From the NCBI RefSeq assembly GCF_003049735.1, contig NZ_PIRM01000001.1, forward strand, positions 62,001 through 126,000: a DNA stretch of 64,000 nt, written 5' to 3'. The stretch comes from Campylobacter concisus (lineage in GTDB: Bacteria; Campylobacterota; Campylobacteria; Campylobacterales; Campylobacteraceae). The notes under the pieces are model-generated. The model worked only from the letters and a program-made list of their open reading frames with translations. It was not told the origin of the DNA and ran no database searches. Both the position numbers and the translations under genes were made by a program. Below are positions 1-10,215 of the stretch, piece after piece. Each line of letters starts with the position of its first letter. Position 1 is the first letter of the stretch.

Positions 1-368
1 CGAAAAATCACCGTGGAATTTATGTTTATGATCCTAAAAATAGCGTTATTGTAGGCGAAGAGCTAGATATTTTAGTAAGGCGAATGAAAATTTATAAAGA
101 TGCGCTTGAAGTCAGCTCTTATGAGATCATAAATGAGCATGGCACAAAAGATATTAGCGAAAATTTACTAGATGTATCGCAACTAAGTGAAGCTAGAAGT
201 GGCGATGTCTTTGCTAAAATTTCGGGCAGACTAGAGAGGGGCTATCTGCATACACCATACGGTAAGATCAGGGTTTATAGCAAGAAAAAGCTAAAAGATG
301 GCGAGTATAATTTTGAAAATGCGAGAGTTAAAATTTATAAGAGAGAAAACCAAATCGTTGTGGAGTAG
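1..368 (+). CDS. C-terminal part of an unknown protein, cut by the window edge
   Basis: The reading frame is open from base 3 and continues left of the window. The in-frame ATG at 84 is probably internal, because the codons before it (reading NHRGIYVYDPKNSVIVGEEL) look like ordinary protein. The visible part is about 121 residues. It is hydrophilic, has no membrane segment, and ends in a beta-rich, lysine-rich stretch. I do not recognise the family. The stop lies 3 nt before the GTG of the next small gene, which overlaps glyS, so all three may be co-transcribed. Coding status is fairly sure; function is unknown. Confidence 0.6.
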   Translation, partial: KNHRGIYVYDPKNSVIVGEELDILVRRMKIYKDALEVSSYEIINEHGTKDISENLLDVSQLSEARSGDVFAKISGRLERGYLHTPYGKIRVYSKKKLKDGEYNFENARVKIYKRENQIVVE

Positions 369-371
369 AGA

Positions 372-524
372 GTGCAAATTTTAGATATTTTTATGATTAC
401 GGCATTTGTTTTATTTCTTATTTTTATGATAAGAGGCGTCATTTTGCAGTCACAAGAGAAGGAGAGAGCAAGAAAAATGGTAAGAGAAAAAAGAGAAAAT
501 TTTAATAAAAAGAGTGAAATATGA
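372..524 (+). CDS. small single-pass membrane protein, 50 aa
   Basis: A GTG-started frame of 50 codons fills the gap between the upstream gene and glyS, and its TGA overlaps the glyS ATG (ATGA). Residues 4-27 form one hydrophobic segment (ILDIFMITAFVLFLIFMIRG). The C-terminal half is strongly basic and charged (KERARKMVREKRENFNK). This is the layout of a small inner-membrane protein with a cytoplasmic tail. The tight fit between neighbours and the 4-nt overlap argue that it is translated, possibly coupled to glyS. No family is recognised. The GTG start is inferred. Confidence 0.5.
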   Translation: MQILDIFMITAFVLFLIFMIRGVILQSQEKERARKMVREKRENFNKKSEI

Positions 525-2539
525 AAGAGTTATTATTAGAAATTGGAGTTGAGGAGCTTCCAGCGATACCCTTTTTAAGGGAGCTGCCAAATATCAATGC
601 TAAATGGCAGGCTGTGCTTGAAAAATATAATCTTGTAAGTCCTTTTAAATTTTATTATACGCCGCGTCGTTTGGTCTTTTTTCATGAGAAATTTCCACAA
701 TCTCAGCCTGACAGCGTGGCTAGCTTTATCGGTGCACCAAAGCAAGTTGCGCTAAAAGACGGAGTCTTTACGAAAGCTGCGCTTAGCTTTACAAATAAAT
801 GCGGTATAGACGAGAGTGAGCTTAAATTTAAAGAGATAGACGGCAAAGAGGTGCTCTACTACGAAAAAGAGGTAAAAGGCGAGCCGGTTGCTAGGATAAT
901 GGGCGACATGGTTGAAGAGTTTTTAAAGAGTCTTAACTTTGGCAAGTCTATGCGCTGGGGCAACGGCGAGTTTGAGTTTATTCGCCCGATAAGATCGTTT
1001 TTGTGTTTACTTGGCGATGAGGTTATAAAATTTAATAAATTTGGCGTAGAGAGCAGTGATTCAACCTATCCGCACAGAAGTATTAGCTATGACAAGATAA
1101 AAATTTCAAACATAAAAGAGTATTTTGAAGGCTCAAAGAGCCGTGGTGTCGTGCTTGAGGCAGATGAGAGAGAAAAAATAATTCTTGATGAGTTTGAAAA
1201 AATTAGCCAAAAAAGTGGGCTAAAGATCGAGATCGATAAAGACTTGTTAGCTGAAGTCGTGGCGATCACCGAGTATCCGACAGCACTTCTTGGCTCGTTT
1301 GAAGAGGAATTTTTGGAGGTACCAAGCGAGGTTATCATCACTTCAATGAAGGAAAATCAGCGCTACTTCCCAGTCTTTAAAGATGGCAAGCTCGCAAATG
1401 GCTTTGTAGTTGTTAGCAACGCCATAACGCAGGAGCATTCGCTAATCATCAAAGGTAACGAAAAGGTGCTAAGAGCAAGGCTAAGTGATGCAATGTTCTT
1501 TTGGCAAAGCGACCTAGCGCACGAATTTGGCCCAGAAAAACTAAAAAATATAACCTATCTAAAAGAGCTTGGAAGTATCTATGAAAAAGAGCTTAGAGAG
1601 TTAAAAGTGGCTAAAAAACTTGCTAGCAACTACGATGAGCTACTTAAAAAAGAGGTTGGCGAGTACGCGGCTAAGCTAGAGCGAGCTGTGATGCTAAGCA
1701 AGGCCGATCTTACAACGCAGATGGTTTATGAGTTTACCGAGCTTCAAGGCATCATGGGTGCTTACTACGCAAAGGCAAAAAATGAGGATGAAAACGTCGT
1801 TTTAGCTATAAAAGAGCAGTATTTGCCAGATGGTGAGGAGGCGCAGTGCCCAAGCAAGGTATTTAGCTCGGTTGTGGCGCTTTCAAATAAGCTTGATACA
1901 CTAATGGGACTTTTTAGTATCGGTAAAATTCCAAGTGGCACCAAAGACCCATACGCTCTAAGGCGTGCGGCAAATGGCGTGATAAAGATCGTTTTGGCGC
2001 ATAATTTGAAATTTAACGTAAAAGAAATTTTAGAAGATATCGCAAAAGACTACAAGAAATTTGACATTGAAGTGCTTATAAATTTCATCCTTGATAGGCT
2101 TTACACTTTCTTTGACGCAAATGCTTCTATCGTAAAAGCGTGCATAAAAAGCGGCGAAAAGGATATCTTGGAGCTAACAAAGATGATAGAAACACTTGCT
2201 AAAATTTCTAGCGAGCCAAGCTTTAGAGAGAATTTCTCTACATTTAAGCGCCTTGCAAACATTATAAAAGATGATAAATTTAGCAAGGTTGATGAGAGTC
2301 TCTTTGAGATAGATGCTGAAAAAACCCTAGATGATGCATTTAAAGCGGTCGATAAGCGCCTAGCGTATGAGCCAAGACTAAAAGCGCTATTTGCTCTAAA
2401 ACCGCAGATCGATGAGTTTTTTGATAAAGTTATGATAAACGTTGAAAACGAGAAGGTACGAAACAACCGCGTCGCAATAATCGGTCAAATTTATAGCGAG
2501 ATACTAAAAGTAGCTGATATAAAAGAGATCAGCTTTTAA
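521..2539 (+). CDS. glyS: glycine--tRNA ligase beta subunit
   Basis: Beta subunit (672 aa) of the bacterial alpha2-beta2 glycyl-tRNA synthetase, which charges tRNA-Gly in the cytoplasm. The N-terminus MKELLLEIGVEELPA is the family signature. The stretch YTPRRLVFFHEKF follows, then KSMRWGNGEFEFIRPIRSF near residues 140-165 and KDPYALRRAANGVIKI near 480, both diagnostic of GlyS. The length is close to the usual 680-700 aa. The catalytic alpha subunit gene glyQ is not in this window, so the two subunits are encoded apart here. The ATG overlaps the stop of the small upstream gene. A hairpin lies 7 nt after the stop. Confidence 0.96.
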   Translation: MKELLLEIGVEELPAIPFLRELPNINAKWQAVLEKYNLVSPFKFYYTPRRLVFFHEKFPQSQPDSVASFIGAPKQVALKDGVFTKAALSFTNKCGIDESELKFKEIDGKEVLYYEKEVKGEPVARIMGDMVEEFLKSLNFGKSMRWGNGEFEFIRPIRSFLCLLGDEVIKFNKFGVESSDSTYPHRSISYDKIKISNIKEYFEGSKSRGVVLEADEREKIILDEFEKISQKSGLKIEIDKDLLAEVVAITEYPTALLGSFEEEFLEVPSEVIITSMKENQRYFPVFKDGKLANGFVVVSNAITQEHSLIIKGNEKVLRARLSDAMFFWQSDLAHEFGPEKLKNITYLKELGSIYEKELRELKVAKKLASNYDELLKKEVGEYAAKLERAVMLSKADLTTQMVYEFTELQGIMGAYYAKAKNEDENVVLAIKEQYLPDGEEAQCPSKVFSSVVALSNKLDTLMGLFSIGKIPSGTKDPYALRRAANGVIKIVLAHNLKFNVKEILEDIAKDYKKFDIEVLINFILDRLYTFFDANASIVKACIKSGEKDILELTKMIETLAKISSEPSFRENFSTFKRLANIIKDDKFSKVDESLFEIDAEKTLDDAFKAVDKRLAYEPRLKALFALKPQIDEFFDKVMINVENEKVRNNRVAIIGQIYSEILKVADIKEISF

Positions 2540-2545
2540 ATTTGT

Positions 2546-2573
2546 GCCAGCTTTAGGCTTTGCCTAGGCTGGC
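2546..2573. terminator. bidirectional terminator between glyS and the convergent eptC-like gene
   Basis: A GCCAGC/GCTGGC outer stem with an AGGC/GCCT inner stem lies between two convergent genes. On the plus strand it is followed by TTTAAATTT. The position suits shared termination. No strong uninterrupted T run follows, so efficiency is uncertain. Confidence 0.6.
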
Positions 2574-2583
2574 TTTAAATTTA

Positions 2584-4155
2584 CTACCTAAAAATATCAA
2601 ATTCTGGCTCATAAGTCTTAGTTTTTATTCCAAAATATCCAAGAACTGAGCTAAATATAAAATCATGCGAAAAGCTTTCGTTTCTTTTACTTTTTAGTCT
2701 TTTCAAAAGCTCACTATCGCTTGAAAAGATGATGGCTGGGATGTGTTTTTGTTCATCTGGAGCGATAGAGTAAGGTAGACCATGCAAATATATGCCATTT
2801 TCACCTAGGCTCTCTCCGTGATCTGAGAAAAAGAACATGGCTACTTCAAATTTATCTTTTCTTGCTTCAAGGGCATTTATCAGCTCGCTTTGTAGATAGT
2901 CCTCGTATAAAATAGTGTTATCATAGGTGTTTGCTATCTCATCTGGCGTGCATTTATTTAGCTCGACAGTATCACAAGTTGGGGTAAATTCTTTAAATTT
3001 GCTTGGGTAGCCTTTGTAGTAGATAGGGCCGTGCGAGCCTTGCAGATGTAGCACGATAAAGGTGGTGGAATTTACATCTTTGATGACCTTTTTGGCCTCA
3101 TCAAATATCACTTCATCAAAGCCTTCTGCTCTATGATCTGAAGTATGGTTTTGATCAAGATTGTCGCAAACGCCCTTGCAGCCGCCGCTATTGTTGCCAA
3201 AAAAGTATGTTTTTATTCCAAGTTTGTTGATGATATCAACTAAATTTTCACGAGCTTTTGCTTCGCGGTTGCTAAAATTTTCTCGCTTTAAGTCTGAAAA
3301 TAAGCAAGGCACGCTAGTCTCCGTGGCTGTTCCACATGAGTAGAAATTTGTAAAACTTACCACACCTTTTTGTTTAGTAAATTTATTCGTATCATTTTTG
3401 GCGTAGCCATTTAGTGAGTAGTTTCTGCTTCTTTGCGTCTCGCCAACTATCAAAACTAAAATTTTCTTTTTATCATCAGCTAGTACCGCATCATCTGCTA
3501 CATAGGTAAAAGGTAGTGGTTTTTGTATGATCGATTTTACTAGTTTTATAGCTGAGTAGATGGGATAGTATGGGAGCAATGCGGTTCTTAAATTCGAGTG
3601 TTCTCTAAAAAATGGTATAAAAATTTTAGACGTTAATGAAAATATAATAGCTGTCACAACTATAGAAAATGAGATAATTTTTGCTCTTAATTTAAGCTCA
3701 TTTTTGAAACTACCATAGTTAATCTTTACAAATGCTACATATACGCAAGGTAAGATGGTTGTAATAATTATCCAAAAAACTAAACCTGTGCTAAAGTAAC
3801 TAAAGGCTTCTTTGGTATCGGTGTGTAGGACGTTTAATAACATATTTTTATCTATAATAACACCATATGCTTGCATAAAGTAAGCAGATATGCCACTTGC
3901 TAAAATCAAAATAATTGTAACTGGCTTTAGTAAAAAAGGTACAAATAAAATACAAAAAATACTAGCGAAAACTAAGATAAAGACAATTGCAAATATAAGA
4001 AAAAAGAATATAGAAAAAGAGAATTGATTATTTTGTAGAAAGCCTGAAAGAACGCCTTCGTATAAAAATATATAATTTATAAAAAATATGTAAGCAGTAA
4101 ATAAAATCAGAAACTTTAAAAAACTGATACTTTTAAATTTATTAATATTTAGCAT
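2584..4155 (-). CDS. eptC: phosphoethanolamine transferase (EptA/EptC family)
   Basis: Inner-membrane enzyme of 523 aa that moves phosphoethanolamine from phosphatidylethanolamine onto envelope acceptors. In C. jejuni the homologue EptC modifies lipid A, lipooligosaccharide core and the flagellar rod protein FlgG. About five hydrophobic segments fill residues 1-180. The periplasmic sulfatase-fold domain follows: the metal-binding VGET at 237-240 (E239), CGTAT with the expected nucleophile T278, SGGCKG near 323-328, HLQGSHGP near 370-377, and SDHGE with D445/H446. All the expected metal and nucleophile residues are visible. It stands alone between convergent glyS and an upstream comEA-like gene on the same strand. 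Orthology to EptC is inferred; the family is firm. Confidence 0.9.
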   Translation of the reverse strand: MLNINKFKSISFLKFLILFTAYIFFINYIFLYEGVLSGFLQNNQFSFSIFFFLIFAIVFILVFASIFCILFVPFLLKPVTIILILASGISAYFMQAYGVIIDKNMLLNVLHTDTKEAFSYFSTGLVFWIIITTILPCVYVAFVKINYGSFKNELKLRAKIISFSIVVTAIIFSLTSKIFIPFFREHSNLRTALLPYYPIYSAIKLVKSIIQKPLPFTYVADDAVLADDKKKILVLIVGETQRSRNYSLNGYAKNDTNKFTKQKGVVSFTNFYSCGTATETSVPCLFSDLKRENFSNREAKARENLVDIINKLGIKTYFFGNNSGGCKGVCDNLDQNHTSDHRAEGFDEVIFDEAKKVIKDVNSTTFIVLHLQGSHGPIYYKGYPSKFKEFTPTCDTVELNKCTPDEIANTYDNTILYEDYLQSELINALEARKDKFEVAMFFFSDHGESLGENGIYLHGLPYSIAPDEQKHIPAIIFSSDSELLKRLKSKRNESFSHDFIFSSVLGYFGIKTKTYEPEFDIFR

Positions 4156-4231
4156 CTTTCTAACCTTTGTAAAAAGCCATAATAATAGTACTCAAATGTA
4201 AATGGCTAGAAATTTCAAATAAAAAATAAGA

Positions 4232-4519
4232 TTATTTTTTCTTGCCTTTGGAGTTTTTTGCTTCAGTTTTTTTGACTTTTGCATTCTCTTTTATGTTAAG
4301 TTTTTCTTTAACTTTTTGCATATCGTTAAAGCCGATGCCTTGAACTTTCTCAAGTTCATCGATGCTTTTAAATTTATGGGCTTTTCTGTATTTTATAATG
4401 TTTAACGCCTGGCCTTTACTTAGCCCAAGTTCCATCAACTCATTTTTGCTGGCTGTATTTAGATTAGCGCCATATGCAATACTTGCGACTACTAAACAAA
4501 GTAAAATTTTAATCCTCAT
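4232..4519 (-). CDS. ComEA-like helix-hairpin-helix DNA-binding protein (copy 1)
   Basis: A 95-aa protein with a signal peptide (about residues 1-18, ending AYGA) followed by one ComEA-type helix-hairpin-helix domain: NLNTASKNELMELGLSKGQA and then ELEKVQGIG. ComEA-type proteins bind incoming DNA in the periplasm during natural transformation. The C-terminus is a short lysine-rich tail (VKKTEAKNSKGKKK). The start has a good ribosome site (AGGAAG) and lies 9 nt after pbpA, so it is probably the last gene of the alaS-maf-pbpA run. A second paralogue lies at 41886-42332. A role in DNA uptake is inferred from the family. Confidence 0.82.
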   Translation of the reverse strand: MRIKILLCLVVASIAYGANLNTASKNELMELGLSKGQALNIIKYRKAHKFKSIDELEKVQGIGFNDMQKVKEKLNIKENAKVKKTEAKNSKGKKK

Positions 4520-4528
4520 CTTATCTTC

Positions 4529-6457
4529 CTAAAATAATAATCCATCATTTTCTTGATCTTGTATGATGTCATTTGCCGGTATATTTTGAGGTAGTGGCGA
4601 GTCGTTTGTGTAGTATTCGTCACTGCCACCATAATAGCCTTTATAAACACCGTCTGGCTGCTCAAATGCACGTCTTAAAGTAGGATAAAGCTTAATGTAG
4701 CCTTCCATAAATTTCTTAAACACAGGTGCGGCTGTTCTACCACCGCCTTCAATCTTTTTCATAGGGCTATTATCGTCATTTCCGTACCAGATTATCGCTT
4801 CGATATCAGGCGAGTAACCACAAAACCAAGCATCGATGTTATTATTTGTTGTGCCGGTTTTGCCTGCTATTTGGATACCGTTTATTTTAGCGTTGCGTCC
4901 AGTACCGTTATTTACGACATTCTGAAGAAGTGTCGTCATCAAAAATGCTTGTTCTGGTTTTAGCACCTGCTTTCTTTGTGGTTCATAGTCCATCGAAGCC
5001 CCAAAGCCATTTTCTATATGCTTAATAAGTGTTGGCTCAACCATCTCGCCCTCATTTGGGAACATCGAGTAAAATTTTGCAAAATCAAGTGGCGAAATCC
5101 CAAAACTTCCAAGTGCGATAGATAAATTTTCTGGGATATCGTTAAAGCCCATATCAGTAAGCTGTTTACGAACTGAGCTAAGACCAAGGTCGTTTAGCAA
5201 ATTTATGGTTGCGAGGTTACGCGACTGGGTTAAGGCTGATTTTATAGTGATATAGCCTTGAAAGCCACCACTATAATTCTTTGGCGTCCACTCTTTGCCA
5301 TTTCCCATATCAAATGTCCTGGCAATATCAGCCACTTGAGAAACAACCGAGTAGCCACTATCAAGTGCTATTTGATAGATAAATGGCTTAAAGCTAGATC
5401 CTGGCTGGCGCTTGCTTTGAGTGGCACGGTTATAGCTACTTTTTGCGTAGTCAATACCGCCAATTAGTGCCAAAATTTGACCACTTTGTGGATGAGTGAC
5501 TACTATAGCTCCATTTAGGATTTCTGCATTTGCTTTTTTATCGCGCTTTAAAATTTCATTGTAGCCATATACTAGAGCTTCTTGAGCGATCTTTTGAACA
5601 TTTAGATCAACTGTGCTTTGTATCTTATAGCCACCAGTCTTTATATCGTCAAATTTCTTTGAAGCCTCTTTTATTATCTCATCGACTACATAAGGGGCTT
5701 TATTTCTTGTGAGTGTGTCATCAAAGACCGCTGGCTCTTCAAGCACGCCCTTGCGGTACTCGTCCTCATTTATCCAGCCGATGCTATACATTCTCTCAAG
5801 CACTCTGTTTGCACGGCTAAGCGATAGGTCAAGGTGCTTTGTAGGATCATAGGTGCTTGGCGCCTTTGGCAAGCCAACTAGCATGGCGACCTCTTTTATG
5901 CTTAGCTCATTAAGCTCTTTTCTAAAATATCCTTCAGCTGCTGTTTTTATGCCGTAGTAGCCATGTCCAAAATAGACGTGATTTAGGTATCTTTCGATGA
6001 TATCTTCTTTGCTAAGCTCGCTTTCAAGCTTCATGGCAAGCACGATTTCCTTTATCTTTCTTGTAAATTTCTTCTCGCGGCTTAGAGCCAAATTTTTAAT
6101 GAGCTGTTGTGTTAGTGTTGAAGCTCCCTCGACTAGTTTTCTGGCCTTGATATCTTTTATGGCAGCTCTTGCCATAGCTTCTACGTTTATGCCGCCGTGC
6201 TCAAAGTAGCTCGTATCCTCAATAGCCACAAGTGCTTCGATGACACGCGGCGGGATGTCGTTATATTTTACGTAAATTCTATTTTCTTCAAAGATATTCG
6301 CGATGAGTTCGTTGTTTCTATCAAAAATTTGTGTTGTAAGCTTTGGTTTATAATCAATAATAGCGTAAGCATCAAATCTAACTTGTGAATAAAAATATAA
6401 AAATGCTCCGCCAAGCGAAATGGCAACTATAAAGATAAATGCCAAGATATATTTCAT
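4529..6457 (-). CDS. pbpA: penicillin-binding protein 1A (transglycosylase/transpeptidase)
   Basis: Class A penicillin-binding protein of 642 aa that polymerises and cross-links peptidoglycan. One N-terminal membrane anchor spans residues 3-24. The GT51 glycosyltransferase domain shows catalytic E80 in IEDTSYFEHGG, EGASTLTQQLIKN near 110-122 and YLNHVYFGHGYYGI near 157-170. The transpeptidase domain shows S354-x-x-K357 in QPGSSFKP, S412-R-N414 and the K533-T-G box in AGKTGTTNN. The start overlaps the maf stop by 4 nt (ATGA), as in a coupled operon. The alaS/maf/pbpA order is one I remember from C. jejuni (Cj0506-Cj0508). Confidence 0.95.
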   Translation of the reverse strand: MKYILAFIFIVAISLGGAFLYFYSQVRFDAYAIIDYKPKLTTQIFDRNNELIANIFEENRIYVKYNDIPPRVIEALVAIEDTSYFEHGGINVEAMARAAIKDIKARKLVEGASTLTQQLIKNLALSREKKFTRKIKEIVLAMKLESELSKEDIIERYLNHVYFGHGYYGIKTAAEGYFRKELNELSIKEVAMLVGLPKAPSTYDPTKHLDLSLSRANRVLERMYSIGWINEDEYRKGVLEEPAVFDDTLTRNKAPYVVDEIIKEASKKFDDIKTGGYKIQSTVDLNVQKIAQEALVYGYNEILKRDKKANAEILNGAIVVTHPQSGQILALIGGIDYAKSSYNRATQSKRQPGSSFKPFIYQIALDSGYSVVSQVADIARTFDMGNGKEWTPKNYSGGFQGYITIKSALTQSRNLATINLLNDLGLSSVRKQLTDMGFNDIPENLSIALGSFGISPLDFAKFYSMFPNEGEMVEPTLIKHIENGFGASMDYEPQRKQVLKPEQAFLMTTLLQNVVNNGTGRNAKINGIQIAGKTGTTNNNIDAWFCGYSPDIEAIIWYGNDDNSPMKKIEGGGRTAAPVFKKFMEGYIKLYPTLRRAFEQPDGVYKGYYGGSDEYYTNDSPLPQNIPANDIIQDQENDGLLF

Positions 6458-6996
6458 AAAAATGCCTTTAATATTTTTAAATTTAGCCCCATGGCGGTGC
6501 TAGTTTCGCCGTGTTGGGAGATGATATATTTCCTATTAAAATTTTCTATCGTCATGGCTCCAGCCTTGCCTTGCCACTCATTATTTTTTATGTATTCATT
6601 AAGGTCATGCTCGTCAAATTTTTTAAATTTATACGTAGTCCTACTTACGTTTATAAGCTCAAATTCGCCTAAAAATATCATCGCCGTATAGACGCTGCAT
6701 TCGTTGCCACTTTGTAAATTTAGCATAGCAAACGCCTCATTCTCGTCCTTTGCTTTACCTAAAATTTTATCTCCACACGCTACACAGCTATCTGCAAAGA
6801 GTAAATTTTTAAGAGCTATATTTTCTTTTAAAAATTGCTCTTTTTTGGCTTTTACGACGTTTTGGACATAAATTTCAGGCTTTACTTTTTTTTCTATCTT
6901 GCTCTCGTCAAACTGGAAAGAAATTTGAGTGAAATTTATGCCAGCATCTTTTAATAAATTTGCCCTTGTTGGCGAGCTTGAAGCGAGTGTTATCAT
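6454..6996 (-). CDS. maf: Maf family nucleoside triphosphate pyrophosphatase
   Basis: Cytoplasmic house-cleaning pyrophosphatase of 180 aa that hydrolyses non-canonical or damaged nucleoside triphosphates. The N-terminus [19 protein letters not shown] matches the Maf signature (xLASxSPRR) with a T in place of the first Arg. FADSCVACGDKILGKAKDE gives the central acidic motif, and WQGKAGAMTIENF the C-terminal one. The length is slightly short for the family (about 190-200 aa). It overlaps both neighbours by 4 nt. The preferred substrate cannot be read from the sequence. Confidence 0.88.
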   Translation of the reverse strand: MITLASSSPTRANLLKDAGINFTQISFQFDESKIEKKVKPEIYVQNVVKAKKEQFLKENIALKNLLFADSCVACGDKILGKAKDENEAFAMLNLQSGNECSVYTAMIFLGEFELINVSRTTYKFKKFDEHDLNEYIKNNEWQGKAGAMTIENFNRKYIISQHGETSTAMGLNLKILKAFL

Positions 6997-7493
6997 AAAA
7001 ACACCTTATAGCTTATGCCAAGATAAATGGCTGCTAGCGAAGCTAATAAATTTAGCGGTGTGAAGTAATAAATTATAACGATCAAACTCTCATTTAGCTC
7101 GATCATTTCATGCGATCTTAGTGCTTTTAAGGCCTTTTTATATCTATAAAATATATAACTTAAATTTAATAACAAAAATAGTTCTATTGCGCATTTTGTT
7201 GCTACCATTGCACTTGCCATAGGATTTGTCAAATTTGCATCATAAAATCCAAAAATTATAACTATGCTTGTCGCTATCACGCAAAGGATTAGTATGAAAA
7301 TCGCAATGCCAAAGCGTCTTATAATGTGAAGTAAGATGTGATAGCGTTCCTTGTCTTCAAATTTATTTTTTATAAAGTAACTTCCAACAAGCACAAGACC
7401 GGCTTGTAGCCCCACAAAAAGAGCTACAAAGCATACATGCAAAAATAGTACTACTTGGTCAAATTTTATAAAAGCTATATCGTAATGACTCAT
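6993..7493 (-). CDS. conserved integral membrane protein, unknown function
   Basis: A 166-aa protein with four likely membrane helices at about residues 12-35, 60-82, 95-115 and 140-162. Helix 1 carries a His ([15 protein letters not shown]). It overlaps alaS and maf by 4 nt each, so it is translated with them. I recall alaS-maf adjacency in C. jejuni without this gene, so it may be a lineage insertion; that is from memory. I recognise no family. The histidine in a helix could suggest a haem or metal role, but that is speculation. Confidence 0.75.
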   Translation of the reverse strand: MSHYDIAFIKFDQVVLFLHVCFVALFVGLQAGLVLVGSYFIKNKFEDKERYHILLHIIRRFGIAIFILILCVIATSIVIIFGFYDANLTNPMASAMVATKCAIELFLLLNLSYIFYRYKKALKALRSHEMIELNESLIVIIYYFTPLNLLASLAAIYLGISYKVFL

Positions 7494-10048
7494 TTTTCTA
7501 AGGCTTGCCTTGCGTACTCAAGTGAATCTTTTATCGCATCTTCTATCATTGATGCATCTTTGCCACCGGCTGTTGCAAAGTCATCTTTGCCACCGCCATT
7601 GCCACCTAGGATTTGTGCTGCAAATTTTACCCAAGCACCAGCTTTTAAAGGAGCATTTTTAACGCCAGCTGCAAGAGAAATTTTGCCACTCTCATCGGCT
7701 TGGATTAGCAAAATAGCAGCACTTTCATACTCATTTTTAAACTCATCTATCAAGGTTTTTATATCTCCACCATCTACGCTTGTGACGCAAAGCTTGGTTT
7801 TATTTATATCTAAATAGACTAATTCATGAGAATTTTTAGCATTTTTTAGTTTATCCTTTAAAACTCTTAGCTCATTTTTTAGCTTTTTGACCGCATTTAG
7901 TGGCTCGGTGCTTTTTAGCTCATCTTTTAGCTCATCAATCTCGGCTCTAAATGACTTTGCTAAATTTAGCGCAGCTCTTGAGCAAACAGCCTCGATACGC
8001 CTAACGCCAGCGCTTACGCCACTCTCTTTTGTGATGAAAAACGATCCGATCTCATCTATATTTTTAACGTGTGTACCGCCACAAAGCTCTTTGCTGACAT
8101 CGCCAAAGCTAACGACTCTCACATCATCAGCATATTTTTCATTAAATAGTGCGATAGCTCCACTATTTTTAGCATCTTCAAGTTTCATAAGTTCTGTTTT
8201 TGAGTTAGCACCATTTAGTATCCACTCATTTACTAGATTTTCGACCTTTGAAATTTCTTCACTAGTAAGTGCTTTTGGATGTGAGAAGTCAAACCTTAGC
8301 CTATCTGCTTCTACACTTGAGCCAGCTTGAGCGATATGCGTGCCAAGCACGTTTCTAAGAGCTGCATGAAGCAAGTGTGTGGCGCTGTGGTGACGTGCGA
8401 TCTCTACTCTATCGCTGCCAACTTCAAGCTCTACTTCATCACCAACTTTTAGCGCCGCATTAGTTTTTACTAAAGATAAATTTAGTCCATAAAATTTTTG
8501 TGTATCAAGTACATTTGCTTTGCCCACTATCTTACCGCTATCACCGCACTGACCGCCACTTTGAGCGTAAAATGGAGTGACATCAAACATCACCCAGCCC
8601 TCTTTGCCAGCATCTAGGCTATCTACATTTTTAAATTCTTCATCAAGTAGGGCTAGAATTTTACTTTTACTCTTAAGCTCTTCGTAGCCTATAAATTTAT
8701 TCTCGCCAAATTTCTCAAGTAGCTCTTTAAAATCACCCTTCGCACTCTTGTCGCCACTGCCTTTCCAAGCAGCTTTTGCGCGTGCTTTTTGCTCGCTCAT
8801 AAGCTCATCAAACCTTGCCTCATCGACTTTTAAGCCTTTTTCTCTAAGCATATCAGCTGTTAGGTCAAGTGGGAAGCCAAATGTGTCATAAAGCTTAAAC
8901 GCAGCCTCTCCGCTAAAAATTTCTTTTGTATTTTTAAGCTCGCTCTCAAATAGCTCCAAACCACTAGCGATTGTTGCCAAAAATCTCTCTTCTTCAAGCT
9001 TGATCTGCTCTTTTACAGCCGCTTTTTTCTCATTTAAATAGGTGTAGTGCTCGCCCATAAGCTCGCAAACTTTATCAACAAGCTTATACATAAATGGCTC
9101 TTTTATGCCTAGCAAGTATCCATGGCGGATCGCACGGCGTAAGATACGGCGAAGCACGTAGCCACGGCCTTCTTTGTCAAATGTCGTGCCCTGAGCTAGC
9201 AAAAATGTGACTGAACGGATGTGATCGCTTATGACGCGGTAGCTAGCGCCACTTTCATAGATGTATGGTTTGCCACAAAGCTTTGCTACTTCGCTAATTA
9301 GTGGCATAAAAAGTGTGCTGTCGTAGTTGCTAAATTTACCTTGCAAGATAGCAGTAACGCGCTCAAGTCCCATACCAGTATCGATGCTTGGCTTTGGTAA
9401 TGGGCTTAGTTTGCCATCACTACTTCTTTCATACTGCATGAAAACAAGGTTCCATATCTCTAAAAATCTATCTCCATCGCCACCCATGTAGTCTTCTGGT
9501 GTGTTAAAGTGTTCAGCCCCTTGATCGTAAAAAATTTCACTGCAAGGGCCGCATGGTCCAGTATCGCCCATCTGCCAGAAGTTATCGTGGTCACCAAAGC
9601 GGTAAATTCTCTCTTTTGCGATGTGAGTGCTCCAAATTTCAAATGCTTCATCGTCGCTTTCATGAACGGTTACATAAAGTTTGTCTTTTGGTAGTTTTAG
9701 TACTTCTGTTACAAATTCCCAAGCGTAAGCGATCGCCTCTTTTTTGAAGTATTCGCCAAAGCTAAAATTTCCTAGCATCTCAAAAAATGTGTGATGGCGC
9801 GCTGTGTAGCCGACGTTGTCAAGGTCGTTGTGCTTACCACCAGCTCTTATGCAGGTCTGACAGCTAGTGCGAATAGGTGGTGTTGGGCGTGGCACTTCGC
9901 CTGTGAAAATACTCTTAAACGGCACCATGCCAGCGTTTGTGAAAAGTAGTGTTGCATCGTTTGGCACGAGTGGTGCTGAAGCTACTACTTCGTGACCTTT
10001 TGATTTAAAAAAATCAAGATATGCCTTTCTTATATCTAAATTTTGCAT
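7490..10048 (-). CDS. alaS: alanine--tRNA ligase
   Basis: Cytoplasmic synthetase of about 852 aa that charges and proofreads tRNA-Ala. The N-terminal class II core shows [33 protein letters not shown] and [10 protein letters not shown]. The editing domain shows the zinc-binding HHSATHLLH and ELCGGTHV. The C-terminal C-Ala domain ends in [16 protein letters not shown] prefer the second of two closely spaced ATGs (10048). A GAGG ribosome site lies 6 nt upstream of it but directly abuts the first ATG (10054). It heads the run alaS - membrane protein - maf - pbpA - comEA-like. Confidence 0.96.
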   Translation of the reverse strand: MQNLDIRKAYLDFFKSKGHEVVASAPLVPNDATLLFTNAGMVPFKSIFTGEVPRPTPPIRTSCQTCIRAGGKHNDLDNVGYTARHHTFFEMLGNFSFGEYFKKEAIAYAWEFVTEVLKLPKDKLYVTVHESDDEAFEIWSTHIAKERIYRFGDHDNFWQMGDTGPCGPCSEIFYDQGAEHFNTPEDYMGGDGDRFLEIWNLVFMQYERSSDGKLSPLPKPSIDTGMGLERVTAILQGKFSNYDSTLFMPLISEVAKLCGKPYIYESGASYRVISDHIRSVTFLLAQGTTFDKEGRGYVLRRILRRAIRHGYLLGIKEPFMYKLVDKVCELMGEHYTYLNEKKAAVKEQIKLEEERFLATIASGLELFESELKNTKEIFSGEAAFKLYDTFGFPLDLTADMLREKGLKVDEARFDELMSEQKARAKAAWKGSGDKSAKGDFKELLEKFGENKFIGYEELKSKSKILALLDEEFKNVDSLDAGKEGWVMFDVTPFYAQSGGQCGDSGKIVGKANVLDTQKFYGLNLSLVKTNAALKVGDEVELEVGSDRVEIARHHSATHLLHAALRNVLGTHIAQAGSSVEADRLRFDFSHPKALTSEEISKVENLVNEWILNGANSKTELMKLEDAKNSGAIALFNEKYADDVRVVSFGDVSKELCGGTHVKNIDEIGSFFITKESGVSAGVRRIEAVCSRAALNLAKSFRAEIDELKDELKSTEPLNAVKKLKNELRVLKDKLKNAKNSHELVYLDINKTKLCVTSVDGGDIKTLIDEFKNEYESAAILLIQADESGKISLAAGVKNAPLKAGAWVKFAAQILGGNGGGKDDFATAGGKDASMIEDAIKDSLEYARQALEK

Positions 10049-10215
10049 TTTCATCCTCGTTAGTTTTAAATTTTGCTCGATTTTAGCTAAAAATCGTTTG
10101 TAAATTTATAAAAAAATACAAAATTAATTTTTGCTTAATATATTTTATAAATTTATTTGTTTAAAAGCGATTTGCAATTAAAATAGCCTAAAAATTTATA
10201 ACTAAAAGGTCTTTA

